From: Rhabditoides inermis
Taxonomy: Eukaryota > Nematoda > Chromadorea > Rhabditida > Rhabditidae
Assembly (NCBI GenBank): GCA_963966185.1
Contig: CAWZYM010000016.1
Coordinates: 197,001-261,000 of the forward strand
Length of the DNA stretch: 64,000 nucleotides
Reading direction: 5' to 3'
The stretch's first letter is position 1; each line of letters begins with the position of its first letter. A model generated the notes under the pieces. The model was given only the letters and a program-made list of their open reading frames with translations. It did not search any database and was not told the DNA's origin. Made by a program: the position numbers and the translations under genes. Shown here in pieces: positions 1 through 10,685 of the stretch.

Positions 1-743
1 TTTCTCTATCTAATAGATTCCGCAAGCGGTTCGCTACCGTAACCCAAATAGCCAAAATCAGCGATCTGACTAGACACCGGCAGATCGATAAACGATCGAT
101 AACCAACAAGGTGGGTGATCTGCAATAGAGAGGCGCACGCTTCACAAAATGCATTATTAACATGGTTGAGTCAGTCCAGTTAAACTCCTCTCCATTTAAC
201 CAGTTCTGAAGTGTCGTCGCATAAAAATCTCTCCGTCTTCAGAAAAATCTCTCATGAAACCATGAACATGTGGTCTCGTTGAGAGACAAATGCTATATTT
301 ATTCTTTATAGTATCCAAAGGTAATTTGCAAGCGATTTGGAGCACTTTAAATTACACAAGATAGTATGCATCAGCGATATCTGATGCATTATAAACGAAT
401 TATAGAACCACAAACAAATAAAAACATGACATTTTCATCATAAGCGATAACCTTTTAACTGACAAACAGCATTCTCGCGTATCCAAAACCACTGTGATTT
501 TGAGCACTGGCGATTTCGCTATCGCTCTACATTCAGCGAAAGCGAATCGCTATCGCCGAGCGAAAAAAAGTCTGTCGGAGCCCTATATTTTCTCTTATAC
601 GACACGATGTATCAATAGCAGTTTTTAAACCTTACTCGAACCGAAAAGTGAGTTTCACCACTCAAATCTCAGCATCCGCGAGAATTTTACTACAATCTCT
701 CCCCCCGCCCTCCCTATCTATCTATCTCTTCCTCACCTCCCTT

Positions 744-750
<7 letters not shown>
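1..750. other. AT-rich spacer at the left edge
   Basis: No exon with protein-like frame and splice sites. It contains a self-complementary patch near 505-570 with repeated CGCTATCGC and AGCGAAAGCGAA motifs. Confidence 0.5.
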
Positions 751-751
<1 letters not shown>

Positions 752-801
<50 letters not shown>

Positions 802-820
802 TTCTCTCTTTCTCTCTCTC
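752..820. repeat. CT dinucleotide microsatellite
   Basis: Near-perfect (CT)n with scattered TTT interruptions, immediately 3' of the last recognised PTP exon. Confidence 0.9.
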
Positions 821-825
821 CATAC

Positions 826-1786
826 CGGTGTGCGGCGGCGCCGTAGTAGCCCATGTCCTCTCCCCTCGTGAGTACTGTGAGGAGGAGAAGCAGTACTGCT
901 GTTCGCCTTGAACAGCCTTGCACCGGTCGGCTGAAAGAGGAGGCGGTGAGAGTGCCGCGCCCACAACTATTCTCGACTCACCTCGCAGCGACAGCAGATC
1001 TTCCCACATCCTGGTCGGTCCCACCTCCAGCTTCTTCATGCTCACCATCGCGAGGAGAAAGGCGCCGGTGCGTCCAATGCCGGCCGAGCAGTGGACGACG
1101 AGAGGTGGGTGGTGACGAGCGCCTCCGCCACCAGCCCAGCCACCACCGACGCATCCGCCGGCACACTCTTGTCCGGCCTAGAATAGAAATGGATAAATTA
1201 TGGAAAGCGTGGTAGGGGGAGAGGGAGAGAGGGAGAAGGGGAGGGGAGAGACTCACCAGCCCCACCAGGAAGAACACGTCGCCGCTGGCCGGGGTGATGC
1301 GAAGGCTGCGGCGGACGACGTCTCCCTGCCGCTGCTCGGCGGTTAGCTCCACCAGAACTGAAATCGTGAGTTTGTCTCCGCCTCATCTATCCGTGTGTGT
1401 GTGAACCATTCATATCCATGCCGTGCCCTTTAGCATGTTTTGTCTTGCGCCAATTATGTCTCAAATCCATTTCCCGCACTATTACATTTCCTGTTTGGAT
1501 TGATCTCGCAGATTTTGATCCGCTGCTGTTTTGCCCCGCCCACTTAGGGCCCCGCCCACTGAAACACTCACCGCCTCCGTGCACCTGCCGCGTGTTCAGT
1601 GTGGTTGGGAAGTAGCGACCGCTCTTGGCCTCTCCCTTCTCCGTAAAATCGCACAGCATGAACACGCGGCGCACACCGCTGCTCGACGATCATCTGCCAC
1701 CACACCGACGCGGTGGACAACATCGGCGCGTGAAAGGAAATCTCATTAGATCCCCGTTTTCACGCGCTTCACCCCTCCCACTCCCC

Positions 1787-1825
<39 letters not shown>

Positions 1826-2122
1826 TGCTACAGTGACCCCGTATACAGTAACAGTACCCCACTTATCTCGGTCGCGATGGCGCGCCTGCCGCTCACGCGC
1901 TCGTACGTGTGCACACGGTTGGCGTGCACAAACGCGTCACCGACGAGCGTCACACGGCTGGCATCCAGACAGGGCACGTCTGAGATTCCTGTAAAAGAAC
2001 GTGTTAGTCACTCGAGGGAAAAGAATAAGGGCGAAGAGCGAGTGCGGCGAGACTCATGAGATCTTTTTGCAGATGGACAGCAGACGAGGAGAATCCACTC
2101 GAGGAAGCGGTTCGAGGGACAA
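826..2122 (-). CDS. Tyrosine phosphatase domain of an HD-PTP/PTPN23-like protein (frame interrupted)
   Basis: Minus-strand exons, 5' to 3': about 2122-2062, 1988-1867, 1729-1572, 1357-1257, 1177-982, 930-826. Together they read as a protein tyrosine phosphatase domain: DVPCLDASRVTL, then IATE/APMLSTASVWWQMIVEQ, FMLCDFTEKG with RYFP, PDKSVP, the catalytic loop VHCSAGIGRTG (Cys and Arg both present), and a C-terminal QYCFSSSQY. RYFP followed by VHGG, and GAFLLA after the P-loop, resemble HD-PTP more than other PTPs. HD-PTP is an endosomal ESCRT-associated phosphatase with BRO1, V and PTP domains; C. elegans EGO-2 is the likely orthologue. The frame breaks near 1693, near 1257/1177 and near 1105, although reading resumes in register with the family each time. 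The last exon after 826 was not found; a CT tract follows. Family assignment is firm for PTP, good for HD-PTP. Whether the gene is functional is unresolved. Confidence 0.75.
1730..1866 (-). other. Putative AT-AC intron inside the PTP domain
   Basis: Read on the minus strand the upstream exon ends ..GCGACCGAG, followed by ATAAGTGG; the intron then ends CCTTTCAC before GCGCCGATG. Joining GAG to GCG gives IATE-APMLSTASVWWQ, which matches the PTP-family spacing (IATQGP...FW) exactly and in phase 0. No GT or AG in range gives this join. The ends therefore look like the U2-type AT-AC class, ATAAGT...CAC. The intron carries a CT/GA tract. Confidence 0.6.
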
Positions 2123-2203
2123 CTGTTCACACAGTACAGAAACAGGGCAATAGAAGGTTTGGCGGTATATTCATCGATATTGATTCATGAATGGTTCAGT
2201 CCA

Positions 2204-2236
<33 letters not shown>

Positions 2237-2961
2237 CTCTTTCTCGCTCTCTCTTTCTATCTTTCTCTTTCTCTCTTTGTTCGCCGTATGGATAACACAG
2301 TATCCAGGTCTTTTTAACTGTATTCGTATTGATTAATTGTTTGCTTCGTAAGCTAGAATTTGAAATGTATTGATGATCATTTAGATTTCCTATTTTGCAC
2401 GTATTGTACATTTGTTTTGCATTGGATTTGTACAAGGGGGGCATGTACTTTATATTATATATTGTACTTCTTCGTACTGTTTGTGGATTTCATAAACTAT
2501 TTGTATTGTGCGTTTATAATAATAATAATATTTATTACCGCGTATACTATAATTATTGTTTGTGTTGTAACATATTTTCTTGTTTCGATATTGAAAGGAA
2601 GACTGGAGGACGGATTAATTAACGGGCGATATGAGAAAGAGAATAGGTAAAGAGGAATGAAAAGAAAGCGGTGAGAAATATACGCAATAGTTGCCGGTTG
2701 CAAACCGATTGAACTCACTCTGAGCTTACCAATACAAAAGAAAAATACTTTATCGCTTCGCATGGCTTAAAAATAGACATTTGCAATCGTTACAATTAGG
2801 AAAGTAGCGAACAAGTCTTCTGTTATGTATCACTACGATATATATGTTAGCATTGATCCATCACATATCTCCTTTCTGATTCCCTTTTGTCGCGGAAAGT
2901 GGTTGAAGGTGTGTAGACGGCATCTTCATTTCGTGGTTAGAACTTCTAAACATGATCTTTT

Positions 2962-2999
<38 letters not shown>

Positions 3000-3804
3000 C
3001 CTCACAGCTAATCTTGTTTCACATGTGAAGTGCGCATTCACACTGATGAGCTAATTATATATGTCCGTTTATTTCCGCTCGTCCATGACATCCATTACAC
3101 TAGCCGAAGTGTTTGCCACTTGTTTGCTCTTCCATTTTCTCACTGTTTCCTTGATACATGACTCCAGAATTTATAGTCAGAGACAAAAATACGGTACGCG
3201 AAATCATAAAATAGTGATGGCATAAAAAGAACTCAAAATCGAAACGTTTGAAAACGCATAATTTGACAACATAGAAATAGCTCATTACGAACGAGTGTAC
3301 TTTCCACGGCAGTCATATTCTTCTCTTCACCCTCCTCCTAGCACTCGATCTTACTCACCTTACTTCTCGATCTTACTCACCTTACTCTCTTCCTCTCGAA
3401 ATGAGTCGATTATATCGATTGTGGGAGAGAATTGTACATCGTTCCACATTCTTTATCTCTAAAAAACTTTGTTCTGCAATCCGTGAATCAATAAACAATC
3501 AATCATGGGAACATCAATAGCATACAATACAAAGTCGACACATGTAAAATAAGACAAAGTATCTGCTCGCTAGTGTAAATCTGACCGGCTTCTGTTCACA
3601 TTCTTGTTCATGTTCTTATTCATTCGTCTTCTACATGTCTCGTCTTCTACATGCCTCCGAAAGCTGCTGCTGAGCGCCAGCTGGAAAAAAATCTTTCAAC
3701 TTCCATCTAACCCTCACTCACACCTGATGGAGAAGTGTAGCTCTGCGGGAGGAGGGAGGAAGTGGGTCTCGCGGAGTCACGTCTTCTGCTGCCAGTCCAG
3801 TCAC

Positions 3805-6096
3805 GTCTTCTGCTGCCAGTCCACGTTCCGAAAGCCGACGATAACGAACCGTACTCGAGAGCCTGTGAGAGAGGAGACGTCTCTCTCTCTCTCTCTCTTT
3901 CTCTCACCCTCTGCTCGTGCCCCCTCCCCCTCCCTCTCTCCCTCCCCCTCTCTCGCTCTCCCTCTACCCCCCTCTCCCTTTCTCTCTATCCCTCTCTCTC
4001 TCCCTCCCTCCCTCTTTCTCACACTCTCGCTCCCTCCCTCTCTCGCTCTCCCTCTACCTCCCTCTCTCTCCCTCTCTGTCAATACTCATCCCTTCCTCTA
4101 TCTCCCTCCTCTTTCTACCCCGCTCCCTCTCTCCTCTCCCTCCCTCCCTCCCTCTCTCTCATTCTCCCTCTCTTCTCTCCCTGCCTCTCTCCTCTCACCT
4201 GCTCCAGCCACTGCTCCTCCTTCTCCTCCACTGCTCCATCGTTGGCCGCCAGCAAAGCAGAGTGTCTGGTCTCACATCGGCAACCTGCGCCTGGCAATGG
4301 CAAACGAGAGTGTTGAATTTTTAGCGTCAATTTATTCAAAAATTAGTGTTTGGGGTTGGAGTATTGTGGCAGTGAAATGCTGGTTTCATATCGTGATTGA
4401 AGTACATCTGTATCAACGAGAAAAGTTTCCATCAAATATAAAAAAAAACTTGACCAGATCGAGGATCGCCATAGGCGCTACTCCAACAGATAAACATAAT
4501 AATATCAAATAGTAAATCTAACATGTGCACACCACACACCTTCTCCTGCTCCTCCTCCTCGACGAGGGAGCGGATCAGCGTATGTACCCGTCTCCGTCTG
4601 CTCCTGCTCCCTCCTCCTCCTTCTTGTCTCTCTCCACGTTCATCGCATTCTCCACGTACTGTCCCGATCCACCCGTGTATCGAGCAGAACGCAATGTCAC
4701 AGCTGAAAATAGAGATTTAGTACATGTGCCAAGTATTTAGTATTAGATATACGTCCGAAGCCCCCCCCCTCTACCAGTGAGCTATACCCCGTATATTATC
4801 GACATCGACTATCGACCTTGGACGCTTCGACCGTACCATCCCCGTTGCTAAACTTCTGTTTCGCCGTATGCACTTGTTGTATAGTCAGGATATAACGATT
4901 CTGGATAAATGAATGATTAATTGATTGACTAGATAAGTATAAATAAGGGAAAATCGTGACACACACAAAGAAAACCCCACCCAGCTCAACTGCTCAACAC
5001 TCAACAATGAATGTCAACCATCCGACCCTAGTGACTGTTCATCCTCGTTCTCCCTTCTCTTCTCTCTGCCTCTCTTCCCCCCCCCCACCTCACTCACGTG
5101 ACGTACCTCTGCCTGGCGTCGAGGTGGATGGCGACGAGCGAGACGGCGTCTTCGGTGAAAAGCAAAGTGCCGAGCCCGAGCTGCTTCTTCACCTGCACGC
5201 CGGCTTCTACATCTGCTCCGAGTCGCGCGCGCCTACCGCCACCTTTCACAGCGGGACGCAGGCCCTCGCGGTTCATCGCCTGGCGCTCGCCGACCAGACT
5301 GCGGCGGTGCCACTCCTCCTCCGACGCGGCATGCACAGCATGCGCTCGCCCGTATTCGTCCACTGCCGAACCATGCCGATCTGAATAGTATATATGTGAA
5401 CAAAACAAAAAAAGATTATGAAAACATTATAAACCTATTGTCGGCCCACCTTGGTGAATGGTGAGCATGAGTCCGACACGCCGGCACATGCTGCCCATCT
5501 CGGCCCGCACCTTGTGCACGCGACGCACCAGATCGCTGCACACCCAATGGTTATTCAACACGACTTATGCGCTCACCGCTTGGCAGGGTCGATAAGATGT
5601 GTCTTGTTCTTCTCGTGGACGGGCGGCATCCATGGGGGCGGGGTGTGGGTGACCCATGGGGAAGGGGTAAGGGGGTGACCCATGGACGGCGACCGCGCAT
5701 CGGCAGCAGCCTGCCAAGATGCCCTGTTCGTATTCACTCTATGATGCGACTCACTTTGTGGCGGCAGCAGGTCGAGGGAGCGCGCCAGCTCAATGAGTCT
5801 GCACCCACTCGCGCTACTCACACAGAGCAAGCATCGACACATTTGCAAGTCACGTGCAATATGTTCAGTAAACGAGCCAAACCGGTCGGTACAAAAGAGC
5901 AGACTCGAGGAATCAAAGTACAAAGAACGAATCAGTATGCTCACGGTAGATGAGCAGGGTGTGGAGCAGGTGCAGAGTGTGCTGCGCGGCGAGCCGGCCT
6001 CGCGTCCGCTCCTTCCAATGGCGACGCACATCCGGACGAGCTCCGAGTTCTGCCACAGCGTCGTCACGCGCGGCAGGTACTCGAAGTAGTGGGGCG
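3805..6096 (-). CDS. Central (V-domain-like) exons of the HD-PTP-like gene
   Basis: Minus-strand exons between apparent splice sites: 6096-5945, one ending at 5577, 5535-5450, 5380-5107, 4702-4540, 4290-4199 and 3862-3805. Readable pieces include FEYLPRVTTLWQNSELVRMC, HLIDPAKR joined to SDLVRRVHKVRAEMGSMC, ALLAANDGAVEEKEEQWLEQ, and FVIVGFRNVDWQQK. The first two resemble, by memory, the coiled region after the BRO1 domain of HD-PTP, which has a similar NSEL motif followed by a long helix. The 6096-5945 exon switches frame midway: its second half reads LAAQHTLHLLHTLLIYR one frame over, as if one G were missing near 6000. The start of the exon ending at 5577 is uncertain. Role if functional: scaffold helices of an ESCRT-associated phosphatase. 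Confidence that these are exons of one gene with the PTP is moderate; individual ends are less sure. Confidence 0.5.
3880..4200. repeat. Long pyrimidine tract (CT-rich) in a PTP-gene intron
   Basis: About 320 nt almost purely C and T, with CTCC and CCCTCT sub-repeats. It spans nearly the whole intron between the 4199 and 3862 exon boundaries. Confidence 0.85.
4757..4800 (-). pseudogene. Fragment of a tRNA-like sequence
   Basis: Read on the minus strand the stretch begins GGGGTATAGCTCACTGGTAG, which matches the 5' acceptor arm and D-loop (A-box) of a Cys/Ala-type tRNA. It then degenerates into a G run and lacks an anticodon arm and a T-arm B-box. It lies in an intron of the HD-PTP-like gene. 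Probably a decayed tRNA or tRNA-derived SINE head. Confidence 0.45.
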
Positions 6097-6820
6097 GCTG
6101 CAACAGAAGACAATATTCTCACAATACTCTCGATCATCCCCTCAAATATAGGCCATTCAAACAAATGATGTCTCAGCATCTAAATTCTCAGCATCTAAAC
6201 AGCATCTAAATTCCCATTGGAAACTCGTGTCAAGTTTGTACCTCACCGCGAAGGAAGCGCCGATTTCCTGATTTTCAAGATGGTATTTTATTTTATATTA
6301 CATTTATATTAATTAGTAGAATTTTTATATTTGTTTCATTTTAATCACCGTATCAACATTGGTTATGTCAACCTCGTGTTATTATTCCGTACATCTCTCC
6401 TTTAAGCAGCAACAACATAGAGAAACACTCACCGTGGTGGTGGCTATGGTGAGAGGTGTTGAGGGAGGCTGGCTGGGCGGGTCTCGGGTCTCGGGTCATC
6501 TTGGCCCTTGGCCGCCATCATCGCAGCCGCCGCCCTCTTCCATCGGTCACGGGTCACACTTCGGCTGCGCCCACTACGCCTTCGCGAACAGCATCTTCTC
6601 GCGCTGAAATGCTTATCCATACATATTATCTCATATTTTGTTACAAACACATGATGATGTTATTACACTATTCTTTTCACGTGCATGACCGATAATCGCA
6701 TGTATCGCTCTACAATCGAGACGTCAACTTATTCCACTCAACTCCGGTCGATTCAGATATAACAACAACTGATATAAGTTTGATATTGTAACTTACTTAC
6801 TTATAAAAAATAACACTCAC

Positions 6821-8215
6821 CTACGCCGCCTGCATGCTGTCCTTGCACGTATTGAGTCTGCGTGCGACGGGGCTCTCAGCTAATCTAGAAGCAGTTGTTG
6901 TTTTGTCATAAACGATCTACCATATTCACTCGAGTATCTGTCATACACAACGAGAACGAGCCCCCTCCGGCTGACAATTACTACGATAGTCAAACTCGTA
7001 AAAAACGGCAAAAAAAGAAAAGATTATTATAACTCACCGGGTATGACCTCCGCGAAGCAGATGAGTGCCGTATAGAAATTGCATTCGACACAGTTCAGGA
7101 CAAATAGAGCGTATACCTGAAGAAGCATGTAAACAAATAAGGAAACAAAAAACACATGTAAGCGGTGGCTTGATCGTGCAACCGCAACGAGCGCCGCACA
7201 CGTAATGCATATGAACGAAATAAGTACATGCATCATCGCCCATCATACGGCCCATCCCTAGGCGCAGGAAGCAAGCGATATCCACAAAACCGGATTACTT
7301 TCATTACTGTAAAACAATATACAATATACCACTTACATGAAAAATAAAAAAATAGAAGGAAAGAAAAACACGTGCTCACAAAAGTGCACCATCTCACACT
7401 AACACTATGAAATACACCATTTTCCGGAAAATCAGTTTGGAATTAGAAATCAGATGAAATTAAATCGTAACTTTACCGTAAATTACATGTCATGTGCTTC
7501 TTGATTTGAAGTGAATGTTCTGATATTCCAAAATGATCCGATGCTATCACTGGTTTCGCACTCTCTTGAACAGCAGAAGTCCGCCTGTCGTCTGCTTGAA
7601 CTGTCCCACGGATTCCTTTTCTTCATTCTTCCCTTTCCTCTGCTCTCTCGGTCGATCAACCGATACAAGCACTGCAACCAGCCATTGAAACAACTCGCCG
7701 CCAGCCTACTGTGTACCTCTGTGATGTCTACCGTATTGTTCTCCGACTGTTGCAACTCGGCTACAAAATACCTGTAAACAGTCGTTAAAGGAACAGTGGC
7801 GACTTATTTCTGCCACAAACTGCCACAACTCCTCATTTTCACACGAGCAAAACATTTGGCGGGAACGGGAATAGAACCAGCGAGCTCGGTTCCATAACGC
7901 AGCGCACATGCACTGACCCAAGAAGCAAGTGACAGCGCGTTGTTCATTTGCGGGGATGTCTCCGACCCCAATTTTTCGCAGTAAAGCGTTGGCGGGAAAT
8001 TCAAATTTTGAGTTGCATTTTTGGCATTTGCTGAATCGAAAGTAACGCAGACGCAGAATCGTCGTTCTTTCGTGAAATTTGCAAATGTGTTAGGATAATA
8101 TGATTTTTAATAATACTCCGAGTCGAAAATAAGTCGCCACTGTTGCTTTAAACATAAGAAAACTCCTTACTCACGGAGAACACTGCGACCAGGCTATCGA
8201 GAGGAAATATGAAGT
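6821..8215 (-). pseudogene. Candidate BRO1-type exons upstream of the HD-PTP exons, ending at an in-frame TAG
   Basis: Minus-strand exons 8215-8175, 7771-7717, 7116-7038 and 6879-6821. They can be joined in phase to give YFVAELQQSENNTVDITE, VYALFVLNCVECNFYTALI, then ESPVARRLNTCKDSMQAA. The order (a hydrophobic ALFVLN stretch, then a basic segment ending in Cys..QAA) is reminiscent of the BRO1 core near ILYNLGALHS, but the likeness is weak and could be an unrelated membrane protein. The last exon ends in TAG directly before a consensus GTGAGT donor. Either this is a true stop, making these a separate short gene, or it is a nonsense change in the HD-PTP-like gene. Two further islands, near 6606-6500 and 6260-6239 on the same strand, have splice-like ends but no frame I could defend. 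Treat as tentative. Confidence 0.3.
7785..8151. mobile_element. MITE with about 20-bp terminal inverted repeats and TTAA ends
   Basis: The left end reads TTAAAGGAACAGTGGCGACT and the right end, reverse-complemented, TTAAAGCAACAGTGGCGACT, continuing for a few more matching bases (TTATTT). TTAA at both ends fits a piggyBac-type target duplication. The 367-bp interior has no ORF able to encode a transposase, so this is a non-autonomous element. Inside, on the minus strand, TGGGTCAGTGCA and GGTTCTATTCC sit at tRNA-like A-box/B-box spacing. The left end lies about 8 bp from the 3' splice acceptor of the 7771-7717 exon. Confidence 0.75.
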
Positions 8216-8375
8216 CTGCGCCAGATCTATAGTTTTCGATCTACCTCGCTTGCAGTTCGAATTACGGTGCCATATGCCCATATCCGTCTGTCTCTCTAGT
8301 TTTGCGCGCTATTGCCGAAAGCTGACTCTCCGTCTTCTTCTGATCTACCCCACCCCGCGCAACTGCGAGATTAGA
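8216..8375. repeat. Dispersed repeat, copy A
   Basis: This stretch matches the reverse complement of roughly 39485-39610 in blocks, sharing GTTTTCGATCT, CCTCGCTTGCAGTTCG, TTTTGCGCGCTATTGCCGA and GATCTACCC in the same order, separated by diverged or gapped spacers. No long ORF is present. It abuts the 8215 acceptor of the exon above. Confidence 0.65.
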
Positions 8376-9026
8376 AGTGCATCGAGTATAAAGCCATCTC
8401 TAATCTCAGTTACTCATCGACTTCTTAGGATAATGTATATGCAAATATGAACTTCTCTTTTTTATCCTTTTTTTCTTCGCGAGCGGTAGTGTCTTCCCGC
8501 GCTCCTATCACCAGGCGACAATGAAAGTCGCCGCCGCCGCTTGGATACGAAGGGTTTTTTTGTAATATACATAGACTGCTTCTCGAATTGAGACCGTTCA
8601 CTGTGAGAAGAATGGTACAAAGCGAAATCAAATTGAAGAGCTACGTCGGCACCAGCGACCGAAAGAGAAGTGATATCGATTGATATCTGGAGACTGGAGT
8701 CGTTCACTGTGAGACGATAAGGAAGAGCCGAATAAGCCTGTCGGAAGTGCGTAACTGGCGGATATCTCGGAGTTCAAGAAAGTTCGACAGAAGAGGCAAC
8801 GTGGTCCACAATCTCTCCTATATATCGTCGTCAATCTTACATATTATCTCCAATCGACCACATCGCTCCAACGCCAACCAGACAAACCATGTCTCATGTA
8901 TCAATTTCTCCGCAAAACAATATAGTAAACATAGAACGCGCAACAATATATAACAGCAACACTGTGCGCAGTCATACGCGTCGGTACTTGGACTATCGGC
9001 TCGCTTTCTCGAGCACCTCCTCCCCG

Positions 9027-9848
9027 TCATCTGTGACACCTACGTGCCAGTGTCTGCGTCTTGTCCTCCCTCTTCCCCCGCTTCTCCTGCTGCCGCGGTC
9101 GCTTCTCGCTTCTCTTCGACTGCGCACTCATCTTTGCCCTCTTGCGCCGCTTCTGCTGCTTCTGCCACGTGTTCGGATAGGACACATCGGTCGGGTCCTC
9201 GTAATCCTAAACGTGCGAGATGAGGCTGCCGCCAACCGCCCACCCACCGAGTTTGCCGGATACACCTTCTTCGCCTTCCTACCTGTACCTCTTCCTCGGT
9301 GGTTCTGCCGCACCGACGAGATAAAGTGCCTACAATCGTTAGTCAACCGATAACTCGGCTGCCCGAATTGAAGATTTCGAACAGCTGAGCAGTAGCAGCT
9401 GAGCAGTGCGAAACAAGTCGAGAAATCACATTCCAGCATCATGTTTACATCGTATTTCTTTATTCACATTTACAATCTCGCGCCGTCGCAGTCCGCTCGT
9501 GGCTCACCTGCAACATGTGTGAGGGTGTGAGGGATACGAAGCAACAAAGAGTCGTCGGTCGACAATCTACTACGCGGTATGTGAGCCACTGCTATGACCG
9601 TCCCATGTTCCTCTAGTTCCTCACTTTCCAGACCAGACAGCGAGCTGCAAGCAGACACAGGATTACCGTACGAACTGGATCGATGTGACAAGTTGACAAG
9701 TGCGAGAAATTTACCTGGTATACATGTTTCGTATTTGTTTATTGCATGTGTCCGCATTGTTGGCATTCCTCGGGGGTTGTTTTGTGTGTTGGCGGCAGTG
9801 GCTCGCTTGATCGGAGGGGAATTCCACGTCACACACGCGATCATTCAT
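9027..9848 (-). CDS. Small four-exon gene of unknown function, 163 residues
   Basis: Exons 9848-9715, 9644-9508, 9329-9289 and 9206-9027 close in phase from an ATG to a TGA. The N-terminal part is polar with four Cys (RVCDVEFPSDQASHCRQ...), the middle is acidic-hydrophobic (ESEELEEHGTVIAVAHIP), then TTEEEDYEDPTDVSYPNTW, and the C-terminal third is strongly basic and lysine/arginine-rich (QKQQKRRKRAKM...). There is no signal peptide or membrane segment. The acidic-then-basic layout suggests a nuclear or nucleic-acid-binding protein, but I recognise no family. Exon 4 also contains a possible donor (GCAC/GTAGGT), so it might splice onward to the exons at 8215. Support is splice motifs and phase only. 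Confidence 0.45.
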
Positions 9849-9849
9849 C

Positions 9850-10098
9850 CCTCTCCCCTCTCTCCCTCCGCCCGCTCCCTCTCCTCCCTCCCTCTCTCTC
9901 CCTCTTGCCTCCCAGTCTGCCCCGCGTGCCCTCTTGATGAGAGAACAAGCTGTAAACCGTTGGAATGTCGCCCCTATATCCCTCCTCCACCTCTCTCTCC
10001 CCCCGAATTAGGACTCGCATGCTCCCACGCTCTGCCGCTCTGAGCTCACAGCCAACACATTCTTACTTTGATATATACAGCTGAGGGGAACCCTTCGC

Positions 10099-10129
<31 letters not shown>

Positions 10130-10632
10130 CCATACAGCCCAGGTCGCCGGGCGGCTCTCAACAAATTAGCCCACCCGGTCAAAGTATCTCTCTCCCTCGG
10201 GACGACGGCGCACCTAAAGGAGAGGGAGAGAGAATGCGGGGTGCTTTGAAACATTCGAGTCACCCCATATACCAGTTGCACCTATGAGTGACCGTTTCGG
10301 TCGACTGCGCCTGTCACTCAGCGCCTGTCAGCAATCGCGCTATCATCGACCCTGTTATTATGATCCAGTCCACTGCTCCACTGCTCCACTGCTCCACACC
10401 TCCTCTGCTCCTCTCCCAAGACCCTCCTCCTCCTTCTCCTCCTGTCGGCAAACCTAATGGATTCGTCTATTTCCTATAGGGCCATCCGCACTCCACTCGG
10501 GAGGGGAGAGAGGGCGCGAGAGAGCGAGCGACAGCGAGAGGGCCAGAGAGAATGGAGCAGCCGCAGGGAAATGAACCCCGTGTCCTCTCATCGAAATGGA
10601 GTAGATAGATACCCCCGAATTGTGGAGAGAGA

Positions 10633-10685
<53 letters not shown>

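Noticed and set aside
3604..4512. 302-codon plus-strand open frame
   Set aside because: It is the translation of a CT-rich tract (long Ser/Leu/Pro runs). The real signal there is on the minus strand in short spliced exons.
4523..4740. Plus-strand frames rich in Ser/Pro
   Set aside because: Shadow of the minus-strand exon 4702-4540, which has acceptor and donor sites and an acidic helical C-terminus.
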